Assembly: GCA_947462335.1 (NCBI GenBank)
Contig: OX381707.1
Location: 85,805,606-85,869,605, forward strand
DNA from: Harmothoe impar
Lineage: Eukaryota > Annelida > Polychaeta > Phyllodocida > Polynoidae
Direction of reading: 5' to 3'
DNA length: 64,000 nucleotides
Shown here: one piece after another, positions 22,761 to 35,700 of the stretch
Numbering within the stretch: position 1 is the stretch's first letter
Layout: every line of letters begins with the position of its first letter
Notes under the pieces: model-generated
Database searches by the model: none
Seen by the model: the letters and a program-made list of their open reading frames with translations, nothing else
Told to the model about the DNA's origin: nothing
Translations under genes and position numbers: made by a program

Positions 22761-25700
22761 GGATCTGCAGGAGACATGTTGGGGATATACCAAGGTAGAG
22801 TATTGACACTGAAGGAGGCTAAATGGGTGATAGATTGTGATGTAGGGTTGATACCGGGTAAAAAAAGTAGTATATCTGGGGTGATGATACATGTCTGTAG
22901 AGACTGATAAGGCTAAAAGCGTATAAGGTGAGACGTCTGGTGTTAAGAGATGACGGATGGTTATATCTAGATCAAAAATGTAAAAATTATCTCAATGCCT
23001 TAGATTTGGGAACTTTATAGAATAGTATAAGTCACCAAAATTCATACACATCATAAAAGAGAGACAGTTTCCAGCTTCCTTTCATTTTAAGGTATTCAGT
23101 GGTTAAGACAAGTGTAGGAAAAAGGACAATAAATTACAAAGACTGTTAGGACCCTGTGTGGTACAGAAGAGAGCAGACCTGGCATTGGTATAGATTGGTG
23201 AGACAGACAACCACACATGGGCCATATTTACTAGATCCAGGGACATAGACCACATCTCCAGACACTGTCTTTAACCAAACCGAGCGCCCTACCACCCCCC
23301 CCCCCATACCTCATGAGCCATGCCTCATAAGAAAAAGCCCCATGTGGCGAATAAAAACCACATCAGTATTGATAGAGCCAATAGCAGACCCATTCATCGT
23401 TCTACACATTCTACATCATTGTTTTACTACATCAATACTATTATTTTCAGTGCCTTATCCACTTCGATCAGTACACATTTAATGCTTGTGTTCTCCCGGT
23501 AACGTAAAGGTCAATCAAAAAGACCTCAATAATTCCAGCACCCCTGTTTCAGCAAAAACACGGCCGGATCTTGAATCTGCCGGCTTATTGCAGCATATTT
23601 GTATTCATATGTATAGAACTGTCCCTGACAAAGCAGCCAGATAATCGAGACTGGCAGATTTTGAATGCTGGGTTATCAAGGTCTCACTGGAGATGATTGA
23701 ATTAAGTTGTGATAGGAACCATGTGTGGTCTATAGCTGGGGTGGTGCCCTGATTTGCTGGCTGGCTGATATGCAGGCCTTGGGTAAGGAGATTTAGCTCC
23801 CTAAGAGCTAACATGCTACTTTCCACATATGGCCTCCAATACATTTTGGCCCCAACATGAAAAAAAAAAAAAAACACATAAAATGTAAATGCCTTCGTCA
23901 TTATTTTTCATGCTTTTAGATGAAAACCCATCTCATTATTTGAGTAGCCGAATATATGGAGCTAACTTGGAGGAAATTCCTTTGTGTAGAAAACAGTGAA
24001 AAAGTTTAAATAAACAACAACTAGATTTAGGAGCTTTATAGCCTCCTTTATCAGTGTGAGAACTGAAGGTGACAGGGGGGCCTGGTAATGAACACAAGAA
24101 TGGCATCCTTTCATGCTTTATTCAAGTAATCAATTTCTTACACACCGCCTCATGAACTCACGCTATATTTATGTGTTCTAAGGACAATGAACCTGGTTTG
24201 TTGTCCTGGTTGGCTTCAGTTTTATGGGTTTGCCTTGTGTTAAGGGGTCATGATCAATGGTTCAGAATGTTCATCATCTAGTTTTTTTTCTTTTTATCTT
24301 AGTCCTCTCTATGATGCTAGTTTTCAGACTTTAGAGGATTGGAATGGGGAACAACATTGGTTTCAACTCATATGAGATAATATATTCTCACTTTAATCAA
24401 AACTATGCCTCTTGTAAACCAATGTTGGAATTCTAGTTGTGTTGTATATAATATATAATATCTGGTATTATATAAACACATCAAAAACGTTGAAACTTAT
24501 ATCCATGCTTTCAGGACATAGTGTTGAAATTGATTCACTTTTGTCTAATTATGATATATTTTATAGTTCTAGCTCAAATCCTACAATGCCTAATGCACGG
24601 TTTAGAACCAGACTACTAAATTTAGCAAAGTACTTTGTTTGAAATGGAGAACTCGGCCAGTGTTGACTAGTGTTTTATCATTGTTTCTACTCATTTTACA
24701 TTCATCAGTTTGCTCATATATGTCTATTCTTCTAAAACCTTTGTTCATTTGCTGCTATAGTCTTACATGTTGAACTTTATCTCAGGTGTTAAACTGTTTT
24801 TTCTCTTGATAAATTGGCTTCTTGGAGTCGTATTGGTGTTCACTAAAAATAACCCACTATTGCTTGTCTATGGCAGACTTCCTGCCTGGAACTCTCCTTT
24901 TTACCCCATAAAAACATGCCATAAATGGCTTACCTATTCAATCACTACAGCTATCTGCCTCTATGAATAAGGAGGTTGTCTATAAATAGGGAGGTAGTGA
25001 GGCGACGAAAGGAGGCATTGTTCTTGAAATAACAGGGAGTAGAACTAAGCATGGACAACTTCAAAAAAATAGGGTCAGGTAAGATAATCAAAGGGGAAAA
25101 CTGTTGCCTACACAGGATAGTTTTTTACATATCATGACAGTTATCTATTACAGGGTTGTAATATTTTCTCTTCATCAAATGAGCCTCTGGAGCCAGGAGA
25201 ATATAGGTAAACTCTTTTTAAACCTAGCCTGATTACTCCAGAATAAAAAATTACATCAAAGAAATTGATCGGTCAGCACAGTTTGTACCCTGTAGTGACC
25301 ACCTGCAGTGAGGGTAGGGCTTGTTATCCTAGAGCACACCCACCTAGGGTGTTATTACCAGGATATAGATCCAGACAAAACGGCAACTCTAGTGATGGGT
25401 CTTTATCGCAGGTATCTTTGGATAATATAGACCACCTTATCTTTCATTTCTTGGTAACAGAGTATCTTTGTGTGGTAGGGGTCCCCTTTTAAGCATCACA
25501 AACCAATGGGGGTTACAGCATTTCATTCACTGTATATCACACTAAATTCCAGAAGTTGTAGATTGTAAGAGAGAGGCCAGCCTCCTGATGGTAAAATGTA
25601 GAACTACTCTGGTCAAGGTACAAGGTCTCTGGTATGGATGCCCGCAGGTCTCTGTCTCTGCGCAGTCTGTACTAGGATCAGAGTGTAACACCATATGGTG

Positions 25701-26149
25701 AATGTCACTTCATAACGTGCTGTAGTGTTATCTTAGATGAAGTTAAATTTTCTTCTTCATGGTACACTCCTAAAATCAAAATGATGGGAAATCTAATGTC
25801 CACAGTATCTGTGCAACTAGTGTTCCTATCAATGCACAGGTACCTGTTCGTTTTTCACTCATGTCTAACGTTTTATAGTCAGTCTCACAATAGAACTAAG
25901 CAAGGCAAGAAGTTCTACCAAATCCTCTTCCCCATTATACTCCGTCAATCCAGATGTGAGGACCCTTATTAATTAATTAGAGAATAACTGATATTGATTC
26001 ACTGATGTCTACAATGACCTAAACCCAAACAAAATATTCCCTGCAATCCATCTACCTATTTCAGTTAAGTTAGGGAAATTGAGATTGAGTACGATGCTGG
26101 AGGCAATATTTTCATCCAGAATTTAAACCTTTTAGCAAGCTTCAGATAC
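22761..26149. other. AT-rich unique DNA; no gene seen
   Basis: Over 3 kb without a supported gene, RNA or repeat family. It contains a poly-C run near 23300 and a poly-A run near 23860. Small open frames (for example 23605-23901 on the minus strand, 24767-24970 and 25265-25492) have no recognisable domain. Confidence 0.4.
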
Positions 26150-27450
26150 CTGGCCCACATACCCTTTATGGAGCTGTCTAAGCTTCCTGTGGGGGGCGGA
26201 CAGGAAGGCTGACAGGAAGGGGAGTGGGGCGGACAGAAGTACCCCTGAGAGCCGTCCTTTGGTAATTTTGGGGTCTAAATGTCCCAGTGGGTGTGTTGTT
26301 AAGTGCTGGACAGTAGTATAAATCGTGTGGTATGGAGGTAAATGGCGGATATAGGTTGAAAGACTGGTATTTTATGAATGTAATAGCCCAAGCAGCCTAG
26401 CCTACTGATACTTGAAATAGTAGCAGGTTGATTCCCATTTGCTAGATAGTACTACCCTATTCTATGTAATGTCCGAAGACAATTAGTTTAGGTTGCTCCA
26501 GTACCACTTCAACACATTAAAGATTCAGACTCTAAAACACTGACAGAATCACAGGGAGTCCCTTTCAGACCTAGACTAACCAGCTTCATTAAGTTTCCAG
26601 ACGTGTTCTAAACTCAGACTATCAAGTGCTATGAAGGATTTCACGGGACCACTCTTTCAATCTATATGAAAATCAATGACCTGCATTAGGAATGACAAAC
26701 TGATTATCATTATCATAGAAAACAACCATGCTAATGGCTGGTCATATATTTTCATCATTTGCCTCTTCGAAATCGATATAAACCCCTACTGTAATAAGGC
26801 CAAAAAAGAAGGTTTGTTTCAGGTTACCTGACCGTATCTACAGGGCCGACCCTGGAAATCTTTATACAATTTGAAAAAAGGTAATTTCATTACTATTTTA
26901 GAGTCCCTTTAATAGTCCACGAATCAATGTCATTGTTGAATGAAAGTTGACCTACCCTATCTTTAGAGCATGTAACCTGAAACACAACTCTTTTCTTTGG
27001 CCTAAGCAAAACATTTGCTGGTTGTTCACTTTGTGGTGTGACTGTTTAAAGCAGATTAAACAACCACACAATGTCCTGCACTTACCAGGACAAATTAAAT
27101 GTGCATAGTCTATAGTTACGGTTGTCTAGAAAAGCTTGTTTTGAGCTGCAGAAGGCTTCTTTATTTGTTAGTGCCAGTGAGGTCTGCCTTTTAGGGCATG
27201 TGTCTCTTTTTCATCATTGTTAAAATAGTGCTTCATGCATCAAGATTTGTGTATCACTACCATTCACATGGTCAGCATCGTAATCATAAATTGTCCAAAT
27301 TGAAATGTGTATAGTTGATTGTATTCACCTCATCAAACACTCTGTACAAGAAGGACAACTTTGTAGCTCACGAGACACGTTGTAGATTGTTCAATCAATA
27401 TAAAGCTGCTTAAACTGTCTGACTGTCTGCTAATGGGACTCTGTGGTGGT
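26150..27450 (-). repeat. S1 segmental duplicate, inverted copy
   Basis: Read on the minus strand, this follows 7530-8470 in order: TAAGCAGCTTTATATTGATT (27400 leftward), ACAAGAAGGACAACTTTG in complement (27345), the TTTAATGTGTTG...AGTACTA stretch (about 26510), and a GC-rich end with CTCTCAGGGGTACTTCTG at about 26235. It is the only inverted copy of this family in the window. A MITE at 26798-27002 is inserted in it. Confidence 0.65.
26798..27002. mobile_element. 205-bp MITE, TAA target duplication, Harbinger-like
   Basis: The terminal inverted repeats are about 34 bp. The left end starts GGCCAAAAAAGAAGG and runs to CAGGTTACCTG; the right end in complement starts GGCCAAAGAAAAGAG and runs to CAGGTTACATG. 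TAA stands on both sides (26795-26797 and 27003-27005), as expected for PIF/Harbinger-type elements. No coding capacity. Confidence 0.8.
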
Positions 27451-28719
27451 TACAAGATAAAGAGGCTTTAGATAAAGGAGGTTACTGATTGGAGTTGGTG
27501 TAGTTTAATTCTAATTATGTGCAGCCAGGGGGAGGCAGTAAAGTAAGAGATATCTCTAAGGTAAAGACTTGGACGACTGGTGACTGTGGAAATTCCAGCT
27601 GTGAAAAATGTACATAATGTAGGATATCAAGACTCAATAACACATGGTGAGCTAACACGAGCAAGGATTTCAATGACCTCATTATCTAGTATGATATCCT
27701 CTTTTACAGACTTTGATGTATAAATACCCTTCTGTGAAGTTGGTGTTCATTATCGAAAAAAAACTATGCTCACTGTATTGGGAATAAAAATGCAGCTGTG
27801 ATAACAGAACAACATGACAGGGGCATGTTGACACATTGATCTTGCTCATAGCTGCTCATAGATCACAAGCTCTACAGGGCTGCCTCAGTACAATCTCATT
27901 ACTGATTCACTCACTCAGTACAATCTCAATGTTAGTTTTTAAACATGGCCGTAGTCATCAATTGCACAAGCTTTCTGAAACATAATGCAAACTGTTTTTA
28001 TTGCTGTAAAAAAAAAGAAAGAAGTAAGGCATTGCCATTAGGATTAGCAGTTTTTGAGTAGGGTAAAGGCACCCTGAGTCAGAGAGACACTTTGAGTCGG
28101 ACACCATTGACTCTGAATTACATGGCAATATACACAGCTCATATATAAATGCCAACTAAATATGGAAATCCAGGTATTCTTCCTTCTAACAAACAAATCA
28201 GACCACATATAACTCACTTCTTATATTGGTCTATGACTACTTACAGATCGGGTGTTTTTTGCAATATTCTCAACATAAAACTCATCATGCAATGGGAAAA
28301 TGTTTTTTTCTTAAGCCTAATGATAGAAATATAGTATGAATTTTGTTGAGGGTCTTTGTCAAGAAACGCTAAGGTGTCCGACTTTAGGTGGGTCAGTTTA
28401 ACCTTTTGAAAGAGACATATTAGATGGAAATTTATTTAAACTTAATTAAAGCTGTCAGATATGATGTGTCCAATGGTTCAACAGAAATTAGAGTTAGTAT
28501 CCATTTAGGGAGTTAATTCAAACAACTAAAGGTGACCATCTTTCCCTTGACCAGGGGTGTCCAAAAAGGGTGCCTTAACCATACATGCTAATGAACCTTC
28601 ATTGTGTATTATCCTAGTGCTATCTGAAGGTTTCTTCAATAATCTGTAGTCATGCATCAAGATGAAAATAACAAAGGGTTCAAGGATATCAATATCAAAG
28701 CTACCCTTATACATACAGA
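27451..28719. other. No gene seen; possible decayed relative of the 1.2-kb element
   Basis: Near 28059-28400 there are phrases such as TAGGGTAAAGGCACCCTGAG and GTCCGACTTTAGGTG. These recall the ends and internal CACCCTAAGTCAGCC motif of the 1.2-kb element but do not align cleanly. The rest is unique AT-rich sequence. Confidence 0.35.
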
Positions 28720-31700
28720 TCTGGTTTATTTTATGGAAAATATCTTTTTGGCTGAGCAATGTGCAAAAACATCTTTTTCTATAATTTCCCTACTGTACCC
28801 CCTACACTAAAGCTCTAAGGCAAAGAAAAGAGATCTTGGCATCTTGTGAAAAGACAGCTCTTTTTGGTTGAGCAATGTGCAGTTTATCAACCGAACCTTG
28901 ATACCAGCAATCTGTTATCAGGCAAAAGTTTCATTGTGGCCAATTGAAAACATCATTTTTTAGAACCTCTGTACTACATCTCCCTCCACAAAGCTCTAAG
29001 GTAAAGAAAAGAAATCCCTGCATCTTATGACACCATGACCTTGATTCGTGTCCACAAGGACAAACAATTAAATAAGCCTTACTGCCTTGAAAACCACTCA
29101 GCTCAGCTGTCAAAACATAAACATGTCAAGCGGTAACGAGTCATTTCCTGAAGGCACCATTAGAAAATGTTAACTAAAAGGTGGCCTTCTTTGTGAGCAC
29201 TCTCACTGTCCTGGTTCTAGCAGTGATTAAGTAGACGATAAAGGCTCGATGCTGAAACTGCCTCTTTTAGTAGTGCTTGAGAAAACTGGTGTTTAAACAG
29301 AAAATATTGTCACATTAAAAGGCACTCTCTCTGACATTAACAGACTCTCAACTAATAATAAGTGATACTGCAGCTGCAAAGATCCCCTCATTTTCCTCTC
29401 TGAAACATATTCTGGCTGACTTCCTACTATAGAAAACTATGACTCTATAATTCACTGATGTAGCAAAACTATATATGTGATCCTATATAGATTCCCTGTT
29501 TCATCTTAAATCAGGGTAGAGTAAATCTAAAACAAACCAGTGTACATGGGTTTCTTTGAGCCCTGCACTATTTTCAACTTGAAGACTTGGCCTAGGCATG
29601 ATGAGCAAGAATGGTATATGTATGAGGTTAAGTCTATTATTGTTTTGGAATATCCTCAATCTCCAAAGAGTAGGAAACCGGAAGAATCATACACCTTTCC
29701 TTACTAGGTTATTAATTTTCATTCCGCTATTTGCATAGCCAATACAGTCAACAATATTTAACAGCATTGAGATATTAATGAATGACGTGTGTAAATTGTG
29801 AAAGGTTCAATAAAGTACCAGGAAGTTTAAATGATCCGATGTTTTATGGATATAATCCTAAGATAAGAGTGGTGGCTGGAACCCCAGCTTTGCGCATGCA
29901 TAGTTTGCCTACTTCCGCCTTGCTCGGTCGTGTCAGCCATTATGAGGAAAGGCACAGAGGAGAAATGTTGCCAGCGTTTGACATGGGTTCATAATAATAT
30001 TTTTTTTAATATCTATTTTTGATATCATTGTTATTGTCATGAATGAATAGGCAGGTCATTTTGGCCTCGCTAAGCCCAATCTGTTGTCAATTATCTATGC
30101 ATTTATTATCAGATGTTTAATCACTGTATCTTATATGAAGTAATGTCAGAACTGAGGAGCGAAGAGATTATCTCTTTCAACGCCTAAAAAGACATTATGG
30201 TGGCAGTAGATCATTTGATTCTTTACACCTCTTTAAGCAAACATGAAATATGAAACCGGCAGCTGCTTAGTTTGTCACCAATCAGCAAAAACCTCCTCAT
30301 GATGGATCAGGAGTTACACCCACTAGTGGCAGGGTTGATGGAGCGACACAACGTGACACATTGATGTGCTTATAGCTGCTCATACATCAGACGCTACTTA
30401 GAGTCTTTGTACCTAACCCAGCCATAGCTGCCTATTTTTAATCATCAATGGATATAGATTTTGATCGGGTACGCTTTTAGGAATATGAAAAATAAAACTG
30501 TTTTATTTCAGTAAAAAGAGATCAGATTCATTTTAAAGAAGGATGTATACCATTGGTAGGAACGGCCAAAGCAGGACCTTTTAGCAGCAAAGATAAGAGA
30601 AAAGTCTTGTATCCTGTAAATATATCTTTACATGGGATACTACATTACCAGAAAGCTCTTGGCATGCAATGTATACCAGTACTTAGTTGAGACTCATAGA
30701 CAAAGCTTCAAATAATGAGATAACCTATGAAACCTAAGACAAATCATGAAGCTAAAAGTATTGATATTAACAAATCAATGTGTAATTAGGGAGTTACTCG
30801 GTTGTAAAGCATGTATTAAATTACAGAGATGTATACTAAGAGTGTACTACTTTGAAAAAAAAGACAGGTTAAGTGGAACATGCATTACGTCAGCATTAGA
30901 CATTTCCTTGTTGGCTAATACCCTACAACATGACACCTTGAAGGCCAGATATTATTGTTTAATGTTGGGACCAGTCCATGTAGTAAAGGAGGCTAGCAGT
31001 GGCACTCTTTCAGGCAGAGTCAAAAGCATTTTAAATGACCACAGAACCAACCTTAGGAACATCATAAACACATCATAAAAAGCCCCAGGTGTCCAATCCG
31101 AACACAGTTTATCTCGAGGGCAGACTGTTACTCTTTCATGGGCCAACACTACATTATTTTTTAGGTACATCAATATGTTCATACAACTCCAATTGGCAGA
31201 TGTTTTATAACAGTGGTTTGGACATGGTTGGTAAAGCTGTGTATGTGGTTGAATCTTTATAGCTTCATGCCTATCCTTCATATGTGGAGGATTTCCAGAA
31301 TATGTTGACGGGTGATACATTGCCTACTGTTGTGAGTTTGCTAGAGGGTTTGATAGGCTAGTCCTCCACCTTACCACTGGCTTACTGGTCATTTATTGCA
31401 CTCTCAGAAAATCAACCTCATTAAACGATGCTCTCTGTGCCACTAGCATAACACCAAAATTAGCCAAACACTAAGGTGTGATAAAAGGCCCAGATGGAAA
31501 AAGTATTAGCATCAACACTAAAATTAATATGTTACCTCCTAAATCAGATATTAGTAGTAATAGAAGGTAAAATAACAAGAGCCTGGCTAGATTACTTGAC
31601 ATGACCACTGTATTCCATACCAGACGGAAGCATGTCCCATCATACTTTTATAACATCACAAAGGATGTGCTAAGCTTACAGGGACATGCTTTGAAATGTG

Positions 31701-31830
31701 GGTCTGTGTGCCTATTTGTATGAGTTCCAACTTTCAGTAATGTGAGTGTTGAGTGATTGTACTTGACATTTACTTCTCTCTCCTGAAACATTAAGTGACA
31801 TAGAAATTTGGAGCTATATAGTCCCTCCAC
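28720..31830 (+). repeat. S3 segmental duplicate, copy a
   Basis: A paralogue of 38090-42570, offset by about 9 kb. Matching landmarks are GACACCATGACCTTGATTCG with AAACATAAACATGTCAAGCG (29030-29130), AACAGAAAATATTGTCACAT (29297), TTTGATTCTTTACACC with ATCAGCAAAAACCTCCTC (30217-30300), the ATAGCTGCTCATACATCAGA stretch (30375), CATCATAAAAAGCCCCAGGT (31070) and TGACATTTACTTCTCTCTC (31765). A short internal duplication (CAAAGCTCTAAGGTAAAGAA type) appears at about 28810 and 28990. No gene recognised; the 110-residue frame at 30746-31078 has no known domain. Confidence 0.7.
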
Positions 31831-32034
31831 GTTTTGAGCCAGTACCAAACAAATATTGATGCCCAGTTTTATTATTTCATTTGTATAAATATGTCTACTA
31901 AAAATAGTGGGTGTGGCTATGGCAATGCCCTGTCAGGACTTAAAAGTATTAAGTTGTAAAACAATGCATATGGGGTCTATGCCCAGCAATAAATATATTT
32001 TACCATACCTGCTTGGTAAATAGTGTGTCTACAG
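31831..32034. other. Unique spacer
   Basis: No gene or RNA seen. AAAATAGTGGGTGTGGCTAT near 31900 resembles a phrase near 52490, so this may be the edge of the S2 family. Confidence 0.3.
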
Positions 32035-32265
32035 GGGCTTGTGGCCTAGCGGATGCAGCCAGTACCTTGTCCTGGTGAGATGATACAACTACCATAAAGG
32101 GTATGGCTCCATTGACTATTCAATTTAAGCAAAAATAAGCAAATTGAGTAGTGTAGGGGTTGGATTCCCCGTGCCTTGGTGATATGCCAGTATCACTTGG
32201 GTAATCTGGCTCCCCTCAGTACCATACGGATCCAGTAACGTATGGCGGGGTCAGATTGTCAGACA
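32035..32265 (+). mobile_element. Candidate tRNA-related SINE
   Basis: GTGGCCTAGCGGATGC (about 32041) resembles a Pol III box A, and GGGTTGGATTCCCC (about 32157) resembles a box B with one change, but about 105 bases separate them, more than in a tRNA. A clear tRNA-like sequence follows directly at 32266. The pair may be a dimeric SINE. No second copy in the window supports this. Confidence 0.35.
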
Positions 32266-32339
32266 GGGGAAGTAGCTCAGTTGGTAGACCAGCAGGTTAC
32301 GTGATTTGAGGGTCGTGGGTTCCAGTCCCGCTTTCTCCA
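32266..32339 (+). tRNA. tRNA-like sequence (pseudogene or SINE head)
   Basis: 74 nt. Box A reads TAGCTCAGTTGG and box B reads GGTTCCAGTCC (consensus GGTTCRANYCC with one change). The acceptor arm GGGGAAG pairs with CTTTCTCC including G-T pairs. The T arm GTGGG-TTCCAGT-CCCGC folds with a 7-nt loop. The D stem has one mismatch (GCTC/GACC) and the anticodon arm does not pair well, so a functional tRNA is unlikely. No amino acid is assigned. Confidence 0.55.
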
Positions 32340-32365
32340 GATGATTTTTCCGTGACCATTACAGT

Positions 32366-32465
32366 AGGTTGATTTATGGCCTTATATTGGCACATTGAGG
32401 CAACTTTAAGCAACTTTAATCCTGACTTGTGTAAAGTTGCCTCAAGAAGGCCAAAAATCAACTTT
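32366..32465. mobile_element. 100-bp foldback element
   Basis: GTTGATTTATGGCCTT and TGAGGCAACTTTA on the left are mirrored by TAAAGTTGCCTCA and AAGGCCAAAAATCAAC on the right. The left arm has an extra TATATTGGCACAT segment. It ends close to the tRNA-like sequence. Probably a MITE. Confidence 0.6.
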
Positions 32466-32719
32466 GATTGTTGCTTAGAGTTGCTTAAATTTGATGTTTC
32501 ATGTAGTGTACACTTAAGGTGAGTGACAAACCGAGGGCCCCTGTCAAGGCAGTTTTTAGGATGGAAGTCCAGTTAGTCCTTCAGTATCGAAACTGACTGA
32601 AAACTAATGATGTTATCTAAAGTTGAATGAAAGGAAATGTAGGCATAGGTTATCTATATGTATACCAACGATAAACGATCCATCACTCATTGATACTGAT
32701 AGAGGGGTTTACACATCAT

Positions 32720-35700
32720 GTACTACCATATTCTCAATCCAGACAACCTTGGAGAAGGGGGGCGATGATGTGGGGGAGATGGCCACTGGCTGTTAGTATG
32801 TTATTGTTTTGTCCGGAGTGCCCTGAACTTTATTAACTGGGACAAGTACAATACACTTTACAACCCCCCTCTCCGCTATAGACTAGCACCAACCCCAGCC
32901 TAAACCTATAGTCTGAGTGCACCCAGTACCATCAATTGTTGTAATGCAAGGCAGAGCCTAGGGAGCAATCGCTGGATAATTGGCAGCAATAGCATCCAGA
33001 TATAGCTTGATCTTTCTGAGTATATGAATAGTATAGATTTTCTTTCTTTTTTATGCTGGTCAGTTGTTTAACTTTAGTGTTTCCGTTGTTAACAAATGCA
33101 TTTAAAATTTTTCTTCTATTAACTTTTTAACTGTTGGCCTCGTAACTTGTCCCTTAACCACTGGCCCTGTATTTGTTTTATAAGGGTAGCAATCATTTGA
33201 TTGTATTTCTACCACTGAGCAGCACTGACCACTGAGCAGTGGCCCTTTAATGGTTGATGGAGAGAGAATCTTGGATGCATTTGGTGCCCAGTCAACCTTT
33301 CTAGTGCTGCCTGATGTAGTCTATATCAAATACAGACACAGAATTATTTAGACCATATTTCCCATTCATGCAATTAGATTGAGAGACTGATGGCTTTTAT
33401 CATCAGTCTTAGTTTGATCTCCTTCTGAAATATGAGCTCAAACACAGTACAGACTAATTAGCTTTCAATTGTTAAAAAATGTCAGAACCCTCCCCATCAG
33501 TAACCAAAGACATTGATTGATGTCAGGGTGCACCACAGGAGGTCTAATCAGTAGCATTTAATGAACATGGAGACCTGGGTCCGAATTCAAAGCCAACAAA
33601 GACAAAGGTGCCAAAGGAGCCATAATGAAAAATGTATAGATGTGGCACAGGGAATGTGTCATTTGAACATTAGCCTTGGTACAACAATTATGACATACAA
33701 GCTGTAGTGAGATATGATAAACAGTGTCTAAGGGCATCAATGGTGCATAGGCCAGATTTATTGCAGCTGGGTGATATATCCAGCTGACATGATTAACTGA
33801 GCAGTTGTGTATGGCAGGTCACAGACCCATACCCTGAGGCATGGCGTCGCCATCACTCAGAGTGTCACTTCTCAGTGTCAACCAGACAATATAACCATCT
33901 GATGGACATGAAAAAAGGCTAGCTCTTGTGTTATAGAACCAGAAGGTCAATGGATAATTGAACATAGATACATTGTTTAACCCTCTAAGGATGGGATAAT
34001 GTACTAAAACATCCTTCTCTTGGTCATCACTTTCCATTATTTTTCATTTTACTACTTCATTCATTGGCCATATGAACTCTGATCAAATTTTGGAGGCATT
34101 ATTTTCATTCTGGAATGACTATCATTACATAAATCAAAATATAAATATGATAACATATTGAGGATGGAGTAAGTTCTCGGTGCTTAAGCAGCTTGGTGTA
34201 TCACACACAGTGACTGTGAAGTCCTCTGTCAGACAAGTCAGGATGTAAATATAATAAGCTGCTGTCAGACGTGGCCCGCTGTATATAACACTGTCAATGT
34301 GAACAAGGCTGTAACATGTTACCCTGTGTAAGCAGCCATATTGCTCCCCTGCTCTGCAGCACTATGGTCAGTTAATATGTCAGAGACGCAAATGTAATAC
34401 GCATAGCAAATTCTACTGTTGTGGAAAATTATCTTTTCAAATATGTAGGCTTCATGTTGGTACAGCTAATATGATGTTTTGTAAAACATACTTAGATTTG
34501 ATCAAGAAAGTGTGAAAATATTGCATCTAAAAGAGAGGTGGATTAACACATTTAATCCATGCACATCTTTGGCCTCAGCTAGGAGATCCCATTATAGTGT
34601 GCCTTGTTATATTATCTGTTCAATGTAGTTTAGTGGGTGTGACTTAATGCATGCACATTTAAATTAGAAGGAATAGTGTGAAAAGCATGTTGTGTATTGT
34701 CCTTCCGATCATCGTTGATCATTTTCAAAAAATAATAATTTTGAAGCCAAATTATCAGATATTCTTACTTTCCACACATTTATTAAAGAACTCTTTTTGA
34801 AAAAAAAAGGTTGGATAACAGTTATGTTGAAAGATACATTTTGTGAACCTCCTAATTAAAAGTTTTCTCTGCCCTTCACTTGCGATTTAAACATACATAG
34901 GCCTATATGTTATCATTGGAATCTGGATAATGCATGTCTATAACTGTCCCCAACCATACACCATTCCTTCCTAATATACATCCCTGTTATTACTCTATGA
35001 ATATGTATGCAGGGAAGCACAGAGCCTGTCTTCTGAGTTTGGCAGATTTACAGTAATAACATCTGTCTACATGTCATGCTAGCAGAATGCTGCCCCTATT
35101 TTACACCTTTATGATGGTGTGAGGCTCTGATATAGCCATGTACCAACAAGATGAAGCTTGCTGTGAAACATTTAGGTATAATATATAGGGTAGGTTCACC
35201 CTGAGTCAAACTCATACCTTGAGTCAACCACTTTTGACATGAAATTACAAATTCAATATGTATCTGGTGACAATAAACTCCCACTGATTTAAGAATTGAA
35301 GTGTTTTCCAAATATATACTGCACTTTGCATCCGCATCATCGCTCTTTTTCATACTGTAAAATCAGTCAGAAGTACTCCTGTTTGACCTGTTTTGGCAAA
35401 AAAAAGAATGAAAATCTCCCCACTGTTCATACTCTTTGGTAGTTGATTTGAATTGTTTGTCCCTTTCATACACAGTGTCAATCAGTTTTGTGAGCTGCAT
35501 ATGAATCTAAGTCACACAAATCATGTCTTTATTGAGCAAAATTAATTTCCTAAATTATATTTAGGACTGATTTTGTAAGGTATACCTATTTCACCTTAAG
35601 TCAGCCATGAATTCACCCTAAGTCAGCCACATCATACCCTAAGTCAACCATGGGGTTTTCTTCTTGGGAATCTCCCCTGGAATTCTCTCACCCTGAATTT

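Noticed and set aside
32266..32339. Functional tRNA gene
   Set aside because: The anticodon arm does not pair, the D stem has a mismatch and box B is imperfect.
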